64,000 nt of DNA from Acidimicrobiaceae bacterium (GTDB taxonomy: Bacteria > Actinomycetota > Acidimicrobiia > Acidimicrobiales > RAAP-2): assembly GCA_027306605.1 (NCBI GenBank), contig DAHUZK010000040.1, positions 62,001 to 126,000 on the forward strand. Direction: 5' to 3'. Shown one piece after another: positions 15,455 to 23,399 of this stretch. The notes under the pieces were generated by a model. That model had not been told where the DNA came from. It worked only from the letters and a program-made list of their open reading frames with translations, and ran no database searches. Numbering within the stretch: position 1 is the first letter of the stretch; each line of letters starts with the position of its first letter. The position numbers and the translations under genes are program-made.

Positions 15455-17146
15455 TCATCGGGAGCCGGGAGCGCCCACGGGCGGCCGGCCGTTGGCGGCC
15501 AGGCCTTCGGCCAGCACGGCCCGATCGGCCTCGGTGAGCGGCACGAAGCGCAACTCGGTCGAGTCGAGCGGGCGCCACCACACCGGCTCGTCGCAGGCCC
15601 AAGCCTCGGCGCGCAGGCCGACCTTGGTCACCTTGCCGGTGGCGGTCTGGGGGAGGGAGGCCGACACGCGCACGAAGCGAGGGATCCACTTCGGGCCGAG
15701 ATCGGGTTGCGCCGCCAGCCAGCCGGCGAACGCGTCGGGGTCGAACGTGTGACCCGGGACCATCTCGAGGGCCACCATGACCTGGTCGCCCGCGCCCGAC
15801 GCCGTGTCGGGCACGGGGTAGACGGCGGTCACCGCCAGCGCAGGGTTCCGGGAGAGCACGCCCTCGACCGGCCCGGCCGCGAAGTTCTCCGAGTCGACAC
15901 GGAGCCAGTCACCGGTGCGGCCGGCGAAGTAGAAGAACCCGTCGCCGTCGACGTAGCCGAGGTCGCCGGTCCAGTACCACCCCTGGCGCAGGCGCTCCGC
16001 CTCGGCGTCGTCCCGCCGGTAGTAGCCCTCGAAGCTGCCGCGCCCGCTCCGGTTGACGATCTCGCCGATGGCCTCGCCCGCGTTGAGCAGCCGGCCCTCG
16101 TGGTCGAAGACGGCCGGCGGGCACGGCGCGCCGGTCTCGGGGCTGATCACGGCCAGGTCGACCCCGCCCACCGGTTTCCCGAGCGCGCCCTTGGGCATGC
16201 CGAGCACGGGATTGACGGCCGCACCACCTTCGCTCTGGCCGTACCCCTCGATGAGGTAGCAGCCGAAGCGGGCCCGGAAGCGGTCACGGTCGCGCACGGA
16301 GGCCTCGGTCCCGAACGCGCTCCGCAGCGTGTTGTCGGCGTCGTCGGGACGTTCCGGTGTGGCCAGGATGTAGGCGATGGCCTTGCCGACATAGCTGAAC
16401 TTGGTGGCGCCGAAGCGTCGCACGTCGTCGAGGAAGGCCGACGCGCTGAAGCGGGGCCGGACGGCCAGGGTGGCACCCACCTTCACCGTCGGGCCCCACA
16501 GCGCCATGAGCGCGTTGCCGTGGAAGAGCGGCATCGGGCAGTAGCAGACGTCGTCGGCCGTGTAGCCGTAGCCGGGCGCCGCCACTTCGGCGATGCCGGC
16601 CAGGCGGCCTTGGGTGCACTTGACCGCCTTGGGCACGCCGGTCGTCCCCGAGGTGAAGATCAAGAGGAAGAGCGCGTCCTCGCGGACCTCGCCCGCCTTC
16701 GCCACCAGCGCCGCCGCCTCCGGCCCGGCGGCCAAGCGGGCCAGCGCCTCCTCGTAGGGCGAGCTGCCGACGACGAGGACGTCCTCGGCTTCGACGCCGA
16801 GGTCGAGGCCTTCGAGCAACGCCGCGCCCTCGGCGTCGGTGACGATCAGCGCGCAGTCGGTCGCCCGCACGTCGGCGGCCAGCGCCTCGCCGCGCCGGGT
16901 CGGGTTGATGCCGACCACGGCGGCACCGGCCAGCGCGGCACCGTTCAGCCAGAAGAGGTACTCGTGCCCGTTGGGCAGCAGCACGCCGATGTGGGGTCGG
17001 CGGTCGCGGAGGAGCGAGCGGGCCAGCGCACCCCGTGCCGCCCCCTCGGCCACGGCCTGGCGCCAGGTCCAGCTTCCGCCTTCTTCGAGGACGCCGGGCC
17101 CGTCGTCCTCGGCCCGCGCCGCCAGCATCGCCGCCACCGTCGTCAT
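15455..17146 (-). CDS. AMP-forming acyl-CoA synthetase (FadD-like)
   Basis: A 563-residue adenylate-forming enzyme converting a fatty or related acid, ATP and CoA to acyl-CoA. Motifs in order: P-loop LIFTSGTTGVPKAVKC, the A4/A5 region YLIEGYGQSEGG, GDLGYVDGDGFFYFAGRTGDWLRVDSENF (A7/A8), and the C-terminal Lys loop LPQTATGKVTKVGLRAEAW. The tail WRPLDSTELRFVPLTEADRAVL is typical of actinobacterial FadD17-like enzymes. The ATG at 17146 overlaps the stop of the upstream FMN oxidase by 4 nt, so the two are co-translated; the acid may be linked to that oxidase. Confidence 0.9.
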   Translation of the reverse strand: MTTVAAMLAARAEDDGPGVLEEGGSWTWRQAVAEGAARGALARSLLRDRRPHIGVLLPNGHEYLFWLNGAALAGAAVVGINPTRRGEALAADVRATDCALIVTDAEGAALLEGLDLGVEAEDVLVVGSSPYEEALARLAAGPEAAALVAKAGEVREDALFLLIFTSGTTGVPKAVKCTQGRLAGIAEVAAPGYGYTADDVCYCPMPLFHGNALMALWGPTVKVGATLAVRPRFSASAFLDDVRRFGATKFSYVGKAIAYILATPERPDDADNTLRSAFGTEASVRDRDRFRARFGCYLIEGYGQSEGGAAVNPVLGMPKGALGKPVGGVDLAVISPETGAPCPPAVFDHEGRLLNAGEAIGEIVNRSGRGSFEGYYRRDDAEAERLRQGWYWTGDLGYVDGDGFFYFAGRTGDWLRVDSENFAAGPVEGVLSRNPALAVTAVYPVPDTASGAGDQVMVALEMVPGHTFDPDAFAGWLAAQPDLGPKWIPRFVRVSASLPQTATGKVTKVGLRAEAWACDEPVWWRPLDSTELRFVPLTEADRAVLAEGLAANGRPPVGAPGSR

Positions 17147-18303
17147 CCCAGCGCCCTCCGCACCAGCCCGCGCTCGATCGCCTCCACCGTGCCCGTGCCG
17201 CACAGCGCCATCGCCCGCCGCAGCTCGGCCTCGAACCATCGCAACAACGCCGTCACCCCGTCCGCCCCGCCCGTAGCCAACGCCCACAGCGAGGGCCGCC
17301 CCACCAGCACGGCCCGGGCCCCGAGCGCCAGCGCCTTGACCACGTCGGGCGCCCGACGCACGCCACCGTCGACGTAGACCTCGGCCCGGCCGCCCACCGC
17401 ATCGGCGATCTCGGCCAGGATGTCGGCGGTCGGCGGCGCGTCCGCCAGCTGGCGTGCCCCGTGGTTGGACACGACGACCGCGGCCGCACCGGCCTCCACG
17501 CAGCGCACGGCGTCGTCGGCACGCTGCACCCCCTTCACGACGACGGGCAGCCCGCTCAGACCGGTCAGCCAACCGACGTCGTCGGGAGAGAGCGCGGGCT
17601 CGCACTCGTTGGCCACGACGGCCATGAAGCCGCCACCGCGCGCGCTGCGGGTGCTCTCACCGGCCAGGTTGGGCAGGGCGAGATCGTCGGGGAGGTGGAC
17701 GCCCTGGCGCCACTCGCGCAGGCGCAGTCCCGGCACCGGCGCGTCGACGGTGAGCACCAGCGCCCGGTACCCGTGCGCTGCGGCGCGGGCGACCAGGTCG
17801 GCCGTGCGCGCCCGCTCGCGCAACACGTAGACCTGCATCCAGCGCGGGGCATCGGGTGCGGCGGCGGCCACGTCCTCGAGGGCGCAGGTGGCGAGGGACG
17901 AGAGGACGAGCAGCGCGCCGGCCGCCGCGGCGCCGCGGGCGGTCGCCATCTCCGCTTCTGGGTGCGCCAGCCCCTGGATCGCCGTCGGCGCCACCGCCAC
18001 CGGCGAGTCGACTGCGCTGCCGAGCAGCGTGGTGGCGGTCGAGACCTCGGCCAGCCCGGCCAGCACGTGCGGGTGCAGCTGCCAGCGGCCCCACGCCGCC
18101 ACGTTGCCCTCCAGGAGCCGCTCGTCCTCGGCGCCGCCGGCGTAGTAGGCGTAGGCCATCTCGCCGATGGCGTGGCGGGCGTCGCGTTCGAGGTCGTCGA
18201 GGGAGAGGTCCGTCACCAAGGGTGCGGCCGCACCGGCACCGGCCATCTCGGGGTTGTGCCCCGGCGTGCTGGTGCTGGCAGGATGAGCGGGCACGGGCCG
18301 CAT
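17143..18303 (-). CDS. FMN-dependent alpha-hydroxy-acid oxidase/dehydrogenase
   Basis: A 386-residue FMN TIM-barrel enzyme of the lactate/glycolate oxidase family. Seen: AYAYYAGGAEDERLLEGNVAAWGRW, PVAVAPTAIQGLAHPEAEMATARGAAAAGAL, LTVDAPVPGLRLRE, and the active-site SNHGARQLADAPPTADIL with catalytic His and Arg, then VYVDGGVRRAPDVVKALALGARAVLVGRP for FMN phosphate binding. The substrate is a 2-hydroxy acid, not defined further. First gene of a two-gene minus operon with the acyl-CoA synthetase. The N-terminal 20 residues are Pro/Thr-rich and the true start may be the internal Met at residue 20. Confidence 0.88.
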   Translation of the reverse strand: MRPVPAHPASTSTPGHNPEMAGAGAAAPLVTDLSLDDLERDARHAIGEMAYAYYAGGAEDERLLEGNVAAWGRWQLHPHVLAGLAEVSTATTLLGSAVDSPVAVAPTAIQGLAHPEAEMATARGAAAAGALLVLSSLATCALEDVAAAAPDAPRWMQVYVLRERARTADLVARAAAHGYRALVLTVDAPVPGLRLREWRQGVHLPDDLALPNLAGESTRSARGGGFMAVVANECEPALSPDDVGWLTGLSGLPVVVKGVQRADDAVRCVEAGAAAVVVSNHGARQLADAPPTADILAEIADAVGGRAEVYVDGGVRRAPDVVKALALGARAVLVGRPSLWALATGGADGVTALLRWFEAELRRAMALCGTGTVEAIERGLVRRALG

Positions 18304-18352
18304 GGTAGGCGGCGTGCGCGGGCCGGACGAACGGCCGACGAACGGAGGTGTG

Positions 18353-19228
18353 GTGCGTTTCTCGTATGCGGAGTCGATGACCGATCCGTCGTACTACCTC
18401 CCGCTCGCCCGCGCCGCCGAGGAGGCGGGCTTCGACTCCATGGTCGTCCCCGACAGCATCTGCTATCCCGAGGTCTCCGACACCACCTACCCGTTCAACC
18501 CCGACGGCAGGCGGGAGTTCCTCGAGGACAAGCCCTTCTTGGAGCCCTTCTCGCTCATCCCGGCCATGGGAGCGGTCACCGAGCGCATCCGCTTCGTCAC
18601 CTTCGTGATCAAGCTGCCCGTTCGCCAGCCGGTCCTCGTCGCCAAGCAGGTCAGCTCGACGGCGGTGCTCACCGGTGACCGTCTCGTGCTCGGCGTGGGG
18701 ACCAGCCCTTGGCCCGAGGACTACGAGATCTGCGGCGTGCCGTGGGAACGCCGGGGCAAGAGGATGGACGAGGAGATCGCCGTCATGCGAGGCCTGATGG
18801 CCGGCGGCTTCTTCGAGTTCCACGGCGAGATCTTCGACATCCCCTCCATCAAGATCTGCCCGACGCCGAGCCGCCCCGTGCCGATCCTGATCGGCGGCCA
18901 CCACGAGGCCGCCCTCAGACGGGCCGCCGTCGACGGCGACGGCTGGCTGCACGGCGGCGGCGATCCGGCCGATCTGCCGCGTCTGCTCGACCGCCTGGGG
19001 CAGCTGCGGTCCGAGCACGGCACCGGGTCGAAGCCCTTCGAGGTGCACGTGATCTCGGCCGACGCCTACAGCGCCGACGGCGTCAAGCGCCTGGAGGCGC
19101 TCGGGGTGACCGACGTCATCGTGGGCTTCCGCTGGCCCTACACAACCGAGCACGACACCGAGTCGCTGCAGACCAAGGTCGACAACCTGCAACGCTTCGC
19201 CGACGACGTGATCGGCACGGTGCGGTGA
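18353..19228 (+). CDS. LLM-class F420-dependent oxidoreductase
   Basis: A 291-residue luciferase-like oxidoreductase (TIGR03619-like). Seen: FSYAESMTDPSYYLPLARAAEEAGFDSMVVPD, RIRFVTFVIKLPVRQPVLVAKQVSSTAVLTGDRLVLGVGTSPWPEDYEICGVPWERRGKRMDE and RPVPILIGGHHEAALRRAAVDGDGWL, all characteristic of this group. The GTG at 18353 is preceded by GGAGG; a start at 18302 would overlap the divergent gene and was rejected. It leads the operon to SnoaL, DUF35 and thiolase genes, suggesting an F420 redox step on an acyl-CoA or steroid-like substrate. Confidence 0.88.
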   Translation: MRFSYAESMTDPSYYLPLARAAEEAGFDSMVVPDSICYPEVSDTTYPFNPDGRREFLEDKPFLEPFSLIPAMGAVTERIRFVTFVIKLPVRQPVLVAKQVSSTAVLTGDRLVLGVGTSPWPEDYEICGVPWERRGKRMDEEIAVMRGLMAGGFFEFHGEIFDIPSIKICPTPSRPVPILIGGHHEAALRRAAVDGDGWLHGGGDPADLPRLLDRLGQLRSEHGTGSKPFEVHVISADAYSADGVKRLEALGVTDVIVGFRWPYTTEHDTESLQTKVDNLQRFADDVIGTVR

Positions 19229-19264
19229 TCGGCACGGTCCGCTGAGAGGAAGGAAGGTCCCGCC

Positions 19265-19678
19265 ATGGCCGACGAGACGCTGAACGCACGGGAGCTCGGG
19301 ATCCGCTCGCGCGCCGCGGTGACGGCCGGCGACCGCGAGGGCTGGCTGTCCCTCTTCGCCGACGACGCCGTCGTGGCCGACCCCATCGGACCCTCCCCCT
19401 TCGATCCCGAGGGCAAGGGCCATCACGGCCGCGCCGCCATCGCCGACTTCTACGACACGGTGATCGCCTCCAGCGAGGCCATCACCTTCGAGATCAGCGA
19501 GTCGTACCTGTGCGGGGACGAGGTCGCCGACGTCGGCGTCATCCGCACCACGCTGGCCGGCGGGACCCACCAGGCGGTGGTGCACGGCGTGTACACCTAC
19601 CGCACGAACGGGGCCGGCAAGCTGGCCTCGTTGCGCGCCTTCTGGGAGTTCGACGCCCTCGAGATGGTGGAGCTGTGA
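19265..19678 (+). CDS. SnoaL/NTF2-like protein
   Basis: A 137-residue single-domain protein of the NTF2-like superfamily (SnoaL/ketosteroid-isomerase type). GWLSLFADDAVVADPIGPSPFDPEGKGHHGRAAIADFYDTVI and VHGVYTYRTNGAGKLASLRAFWE follow the cone-fold pattern, with Asp residues in the pocket region. Possible role: isomerase or hydratase on a ring or enone intermediate. A strong GAGGAAGGAAGG ribosome-binding site precedes the ATG; the stop overlaps the DUF35 gene start by 4 nt. Confidence 0.8.
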   Translation: MADETLNARELGIRSRAAVTAGDREGWLSLFADDAVVADPIGPSPFDPEGKGHHGRAAIADFYDTVIASSEAITFEISESYLCGDEVADVGVIRTTLAGGTHQAVVHGVYTYRTNGAGKLASLRAFWEFDALEMVEL

Positions 19679-20085
19679 CCGGCCCGCCGGTGATGGTGCG
19701 AGCAGGACTCTTCCGCGACGGCGACGCACCCGTCCTGTTGGCCAGCCGTTGCACCCGATGCGGCCAGGTGCTCTTCCCGCGCGCCGACGGCTGCACCTAC
19801 TGCTCGGCCGAGGCTCCCGAGCCCGTGGAGCTGGCCGGCCCCGGCACGCTGTGGTCATGGACCGCCGTGACGGCGCCGCCCCCCGGCTACCGGGGCGAGG
19901 TGCCCTTCGGCGTCGGTGTCGTCGAGCTGCCCGAGGGCGTGCGCATCATCGGCCGCCTCACCGAGAGCGATCCCGCCGCGCTGACCGCCGGGCAGCAGAT
20001 GGAGCTGCGCGTGGTCCCGCTGCACACCGACGACGAGGGAAACGACGTCGTGACCTACGCCTTCGCCCCGGTCGCATCCTCGTGA
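19675..20085 (+). CDS. DUF35 zinc-ribbon/OB-fold acyl-CoA-associated protein
   Basis: A 136-residue protein with an N-terminal zinc ribbon (CTRCGQVLFPRADGCTYC, two CxxC pairs) and a C-terminal OB fold (GTLWSWTAVTAPPPGYRGEVPFGVGVVELPEGVRIIGRL). Such proteins (ChsH2-type) bind thiolase-fold partners as hydratase or aldolase subunits in steroid side-chain catabolism. It overlaps by 4 nt both the SnoaL gene and the thiolase gene, so all three are translationally coupled and probably form a complex. Confidence 0.87.
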   Translation: MTGPPVMVRAGLFRDGDAPVLLASRCTRCGQVLFPRADGCTYCSAEAPEPVELAGPGTLWSWTAVTAPPPGYRGEVPFGVGVVELPEGVRIIGRLTESDPAALTAGQQMELRVVPLHTDDEGNDVVTYAFAPVASS

Positions 20086-21248
20086 GTGGCGGTGTCGCCG
20101 TGGCCGGGGTGGGGATGCATCCCTTCGGCCGCTTCGAGGGCCTCTCGACCACCGACATGGGCGTCACCGCGGTGCGCGCCGCGTTGCGCGAGGCGGGCGT
20201 CGGCAAGGGCGGCTTCCAGGCCGCGTTCTGCGGGACCGCCTACGGGGGGGTGGCCACCGGCCACAAGGTGCTGAGCCGGATGGGCCTCACGGGCATGCCC
20301 ATCGTCGACGTGGAGGCCGGCTGTGCCAGCGGGGGAGCGGCGCTCATGCTGGCCGCCGGCGCCATCCGGGCCGGGCAGTACGACACGGTGCTCGTGTTCG
20401 GCACCGAGAAGATGCCCAAGGGCATCATCCGCTCGTCCTTCTTCGAGCCCTGGCAGGAGGAGGCCGGCCTGGCCGCAACCCCGGCCTTCTTCGCCCTGCG
20501 GGCCCAGCGCCTGCTGCAGACGTCAGGGGTCACCAAGGACCATCTGGCCCGGGTCGTCGTGAAGAACCGCCGTCACGGCGCGGCCAACCCCGATGCCATG
20601 TACCAGAAGGAGACCTCGGTCGAGGAGGTGCTCTCCTCGCGGGTGGTGAGCGAGCCGCTGCACCTCTTCATGCTGTGCTCGCCCAACGAGGGCGCAGCGG
20701 CCGTCGTGCTGCGCCGGGCCGATCTGGCGTCCAGCGGCCCGGCAGGCGCCCGGGCGGTCGCCCCGGCGGTCACGCTGGCCGCCGCCGTGCTCCGCTCGCA
20801 CATCCCGGGGCCGGTGCTCAGCGAGTCGACGCCCCTGTCCGGATTGCCCGACGACGGCGTACCCTCGCCGAGCACGCTGGCCGCCACCGCGGCCTACGAG
20901 GAGGCCGGGCTCGGGCCGGCCGACCTCGATCTGGTCGAGTGCCAGGACACCGACGCCGCCCGCGAGCTCCAGTCCTGCGAGGAGCTCGGCCTGTGCGAAC
21001 CGGGCGCCTCGGGCGCGCTGGTGGACTCGGGGGCCACCGCGCTCGGCGGTCGCCTGCCGGTCAACCCGAGCGGCGGGCTGCTCTCCAAGGGTGAACCGCT
21101 GGGCGCCTCCGCCCTCGGTCAGGTCGTCGAGCTCGTGCGCCAGCTCCGCGGCGAGTGCGGGCCGCGTCAGGTCGAGGGAGCCCGTGTGGCGCTGGCGCAC
21201 ACGGTGGGCCGCGGGGCCAACGCCGGCGTCGTGATCCTCTCCCGCTGA
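20082..21248 (+). CDS. Thiolase-fold protein (Ltp2-like), catalytic His replaced by Glu
   Basis: A 388-residue thiolase-superfamily protein. VAGVGMHPFGRFEG opens the fold and VEAGCASGGAALMLAAGAI carries a Cys at the nucleophile position. The conserved GHPxGA block is LLSKGEPLGASALGQ, so the usual catalytic His is Glu, and the second Cys block reads AHTVGRGANAG. Together with the coupled DUF35 gene this fits an Ltp2-type aldolase rather than a true thiolase: in such complexes the thiolase subunit performs retro-aldol cleavage of a CoA thioester. The substrate remains unknown. Last gene of the LLM operon. Confidence 0.83.
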   Translation: MSGGVAVAGVGMHPFGRFEGLSTTDMGVTAVRAALREAGVGKGGFQAAFCGTAYGGVATGHKVLSRMGLTGMPIVDVEAGCASGGAALMLAAGAIRAGQYDTVLVFGTEKMPKGIIRSSFFEPWQEEAGLAATPAFFALRAQRLLQTSGVTKDHLARVVVKNRRHGAANPDAMYQKETSVEEVLSSRVVSEPLHLFMLCSPNEGAAAVVLRRADLASSGPAGARAVAPAVTLAAAVLRSHIPGPVLSESTPLSGLPDDGVPSPSTLAATAAYEEAGLGPADLDLVECQDTDAARELQSCEELGLCEPGASGALVDSGATALGGRLPVNPSGGLLSKGEPLGASALGQVVELVRQLRGECGPRQVEGARVALAHTVGRGANAGVVILSR

Positions 21249-21265
21249 GGCGCCCGCAGTCTGGG

Positions 21266-21271
21266 TAGGCT
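21266..21271 (+). promoter_or_regulatory. -10 box TAGGCT, promoter of the exchanger leader
   Basis: TAGGCT lies 163 nt before the exchanger start, unlike the leaderless spacing seen elsewhere, and just before the structured segment 21272-21350. Confidence 0.5.
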
Positions 21272-21350
21272 GCCCCGAGGAGCGCCGGGAAGTCTGGTCG
21301 GCACGCAGTACCCCGACACCGAACACATCCGAAAGGTCCCCTCGCGTGCC
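21272..21350 (+). ncRNA. Structured 5' leader, candidate ion-responsive riboswitch
   Basis: This leader of a Ca/Na exchanger gene contains GCCGGGAAGTCTGGTCGGC, where GCCG (21284-21287) pairs with CGGC (21299-21302). CGAGG (21276-21280) can pair with CCTCG (21340-21344), and GCACGC (21301-21306) with GCGTGC (21344-21349); the helices are partly exclusive, as in a switch. Leaders with a similar GCCGGGAAG/CUGGUCGGC core are, to my recollection, found upstream of Na+/H+ antiporter genes (nhaA-I-like elements). The assignment to that class is not verified. Confidence 0.45.
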
Positions 21351-21378
21351 CCGCCCCCGTCCCCGTCCCCGTCCCCGC
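21349..21378 (+). repeat. C-tract repeat (CCCCGT units)
   Basis: Runs of four to five C separated by G or GT. The opposite, template strand can form a G-quadruplex with 1-2 nt loops. It lies between the structured leader and the exchanger start. Confidence 0.7.
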
Positions 21379-21434
21379 CACCGCCACGGCTGCCGCCACG
21401 GCCACGGCCTTCGTGCGTCGCCGGAGCGCAGCCG

Positions 21435-22499
21435 GTGATCCTCGCCGTGGCGTTCGTGCTCAGCGCAGCCGTCAGCCTGCTGGCCAGCTGGATCCTCGTC
21501 ACGCGGATCGAGCACATGGGAGGCCGTCTCGGCGTGACCGAGGCCATGCTCGGCCTCATCGCCGCGCTGGCCGCCGACGCGCCCGAGATCACCGCGGCCG
21601 TGAGCGCGCTCGTCGGTCATCAACCCGACGTCGGTGCCGGTGTGACGGTGGGTTCGAACGTCTTCAACCTGGCGGCCCTCCTCGGTCTCGGCGCGGTGGC
21701 TGCGGGCTGGGTGGCGCTGCACCGCCGGGTCATCGTGCTGACGGGAGCGATCGCCCTGTTCATCGCCGCCGTCTGCACGCTCACGCTGCTCCACTGGCTC
21801 CCCGCCACGATCGGGCTGCTCTTGGTGCTCGCCGCGTTGGGGCCCTATGCGGTCCTGGCGGGCAGCAGGCGGCGCTCCGGTGCCGGCCGGTGGCTGACCG
21901 GCGCCATGCGCGAAGAGGAGATCGAGCTCCATCCCGCCCTCGAGCCGCGCTCGGGGCGGTTCGACCTGGCGGCCGTCGCGGTGGCGTTGGTCGTCGTCGT
22001 CGGCGCGTCGGTGATCATGGAGCACCTGGCGACGAGCATGGGCCGGCGTGAGGGCGTCCCGGGCATCGTGGTGGGCGGTGTGATCCTCGCCGCGGTGACG
22101 AGCCTCCCCAATGCCGTCGCCGCGGTCTACCTGGCGCGTCGGGGTCGGGGCACCGCCATGTTGAGCACCGCCCTCAACAGCAACGCGCTCAACGTGGCGG
22201 TCGGCCTCTTGCTCCCGGCCGCCGTACTCGGGCTGGGAGGGGTCTCGCAGAGCGGGGTTCTGCTCACGTCGTGGTACCTCGGGCTCACCGCCGTCGTGCT
22301 CGTTCTCGCCTACCGCGAGCGGGGTCTGCGGCGCCATGCCGGGGTGGTGGTGCTCGTCGCCTACGCCCTCTTCGTCGTCACGCTGACCCTGTCGGCCCAT
22401 CGCCAGCTCGGGCCCGTCGCGCTGGCCCTGCCGGCGGCCGTGGTGGTGGTGTGGACCGGCCTGCTGCTGGCGGCGCCCCCGCGACTCAACGCCCGGTGA
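21435..22499 (+). CDS. Sodium/calcium exchanger-family membrane protein
   Basis: A 354-residue integral membrane protein of the Ca2+:cation antiporter (CaCA) superfamily, with about ten hydrophobic segments. The two alpha-repeats are visible: GLIAALAADAPEITAAVSALVGHQPDVGAGVTVGSNVFNLAALLGL and GVILAAVTSLPNAVAAVYLARRGRGTAMLSTALNSNALNVAVGLLL, each with the acidic/Pro and Asn-rich ion-binding motifs (the second has TSLPN in place of TSLPE). A cytoplasmic loop rich in Arg and Glu separates them. The ion is probably Ca2+ or Na+ against H+. The long structured leader suggests ion-dependent control. Its 3' end overlaps the convergent nucleotidyltransferase gene. Confidence 0.85.
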   Translation: MILAVAFVLSAAVSLLASWILVTRIEHMGGRLGVTEAMLGLIAALAADAPEITAAVSALVGHQPDVGAGVTVGSNVFNLAALLGLGAVAAGWVALHRRVIVLTGAIALFIAAVCTLTLLHWLPATIGLLLVLAALGPYAVLAGSRRRSGAGRWLTGAMREEEIELHPALEPRSGRFDLAAVAVALVVVVGASVIMEHLATSMGRREGVPGIVVGGVILAAVTSLPNAVAAVYLARRGRGTAMLSTALNSNALNVAVGLLLPAAVLGLGGVSQSGVLLTSWYLGLTAVVLVLAYRERGLRRHAGVVVLVAYALFVVTLTLSAHRQLGPVALALPAAVVVVWTGLLLAAPPRLNAR

Positions 22500-23034
22500 G
22501 CACCGCCGCGATGCGGTCGTAGCGCCGGTCCTCGTCTCCGGCGATGCGGGCCACCCAGCGCAACACCTCCGCCGTGGAGAGGTCGGCCCCTGCCGCGAGC
22601 ATCGCCTCGATGTCGACCCAGTCCCGCGGCCTGTCGTAGACGACCTTGCACACCGCGAGATGGTCCGCGGCCAGGATCGGGATCGACCCCGGCCCGAAGG
22701 GCACGGTGTGCCGCGCCGCGGCCGCCGCCTCGTGGAAGGCGTCGTAGGCGAAGAACAGGTCGATCGGCGTGGCGTCCCACAGCACCCGCACCTGGCCGTC
22801 GCGCCGGACGATCGCCGCCGTGGCGGCGTCGTCGGCCGCCGCACCGAGCCGCGCCAGCGGGACGGCGACCTCCGCGAAGTGATCGGCCGGGACGAACACG
22901 TTGAGGTCGATGTCGACGGTCGCCCGCGGCTCGGCGTAGTAGGCGAGCGCCAGGGCACCCCCGAAGGCGTGCGGCACGTCGACCAGTGCCTCCTCGATCG
23001 CCAGCACGCGTCCGGCGAGCGTCAGCGTGCTCAT
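22486..23034 (-). CDS. Nucleotidyltransferase-fold protein (AbiEii/MNT-like), probable toxin-side partner
   Basis: A 182-residue protein. FGGALALAYYAEPRATVDIDLNVFVP has the GG...DxD arrangement of the minimal nucleotidyltransferase superfamily, including AbiEii-type toxins, followed by IDLFFAYDAFHEAAAAARHTVPFGPGSIPILAADHLAVCKVVYDRPRDWVDIEAML, as in proteins annotated nucleotidyl transferase AbiEii/AbiGii. The ATG at 23034 overlaps the stop of the upstream XRE regulator by 4 nt. That pairing, regulator first, is the layout of many type II/IV toxin-antitoxin modules. Activity is not demonstrated. Confidence 0.72.
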   Translation of the reverse strand: MSTLTLAGRVLAIEEALVDVPHAFGGALALAYYAEPRATVDIDLNVFVPADHFAEVAVPLARLGAAADDAATAAIVRRDGQVRVLWDATPIDLFFAYDAFHEAAAAARHTVPFGPGSIPILAADHLAVCKVVYDRPRDWVDIEAMLAAGADLSTAEVLRWVARIAGDEDRRYDRIAAVLTGR

Positions 23035-23363
23035 CGTGAGACGAGCAGCGGGGCGTGCAGGACGGGGTCGGGTGGCCGGCGTCGGGGAACGGCGTCGGCC
23101 AGGGAGAGCACGTCGAGCAGACGGCGGGCGTGCTCCTCGGCGTCCGCCGGCGGCGGGAGGTCGGGGCCGGGTGGCACGGCGTCGACGCGCAGGCGCTCGC
23201 CGGCGGCCTCGACGAGCTTGCGCAGCATGGCGTAGCCGGGGTCCCGCCTCCCGTGCTCGTAGGCCGAGATCACGGGCTGGGACGTGCCGGCCCGACGGGC
23301 CAGCTGTTGCTGCGTCAGGCCCTGGCGCCGCCGGACCTCTCGGATGACACGGGCTGCGCTCAC
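23031..23363 (-). CDS. XRE-family helix-turn-helix regulator
   Basis: A 110-residue DNA-binding protein. ARVIREVRRRQGLTQQQLARRAGTSQPVISAYEHGRRDPGYAMLRKLVEAAG is a full Cro/C1-type HTH, and the C-terminal half (PPADAEEHARRLLDVLSLADAVPRRRPPDPVLHAPLLV) is proline-rich and may contact the partner protein. The GTG at 23363 begins 8 nt after TATACT and avoids the upstream 21-bp repeats that a longer frame would translate. It is co-translated with the nucleotidyltransferase and is probably the antitoxin/autorepressor of that pair. Confidence 0.8.
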   Translation of the reverse strand: MSAARVIREVRRRQGLTQQQLARRAGTSQPVISAYEHGRRDPGYAMLRKLVEAAGERLRVDAVPPGPDLPPPADAEEHARRLLDVLSLADAVPRRRPPDPVLHAPLLVSR

Positions 23364-23371
23364 CGCCGCCG

Positions 23372-23377
23372 AGTATA
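23372..23377 (-). promoter_or_regulatory. -10 box TATACT, leaderless start of the XRE/NTase pair
   Basis: Minus-strand TATACT, 8 nt before the GTG at 23363, inside a rare AT-rich patch (ATAGACAATTCGATATACT). It is one of the best -10 matches in the window, as expected for a tightly repressed module. Confidence 0.6.
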
Positions 23378-23399
23378 TCGAATTGTCTATGGATCGCAG

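Noticed and set aside
21272-21350. Cobalamin riboswitch
   Set aside because: GCCGGGAAG superficially resembles part of a B12 riboswitch, but the B12 box (GCCACTG-type) is missing and the gene is an ion exchanger.
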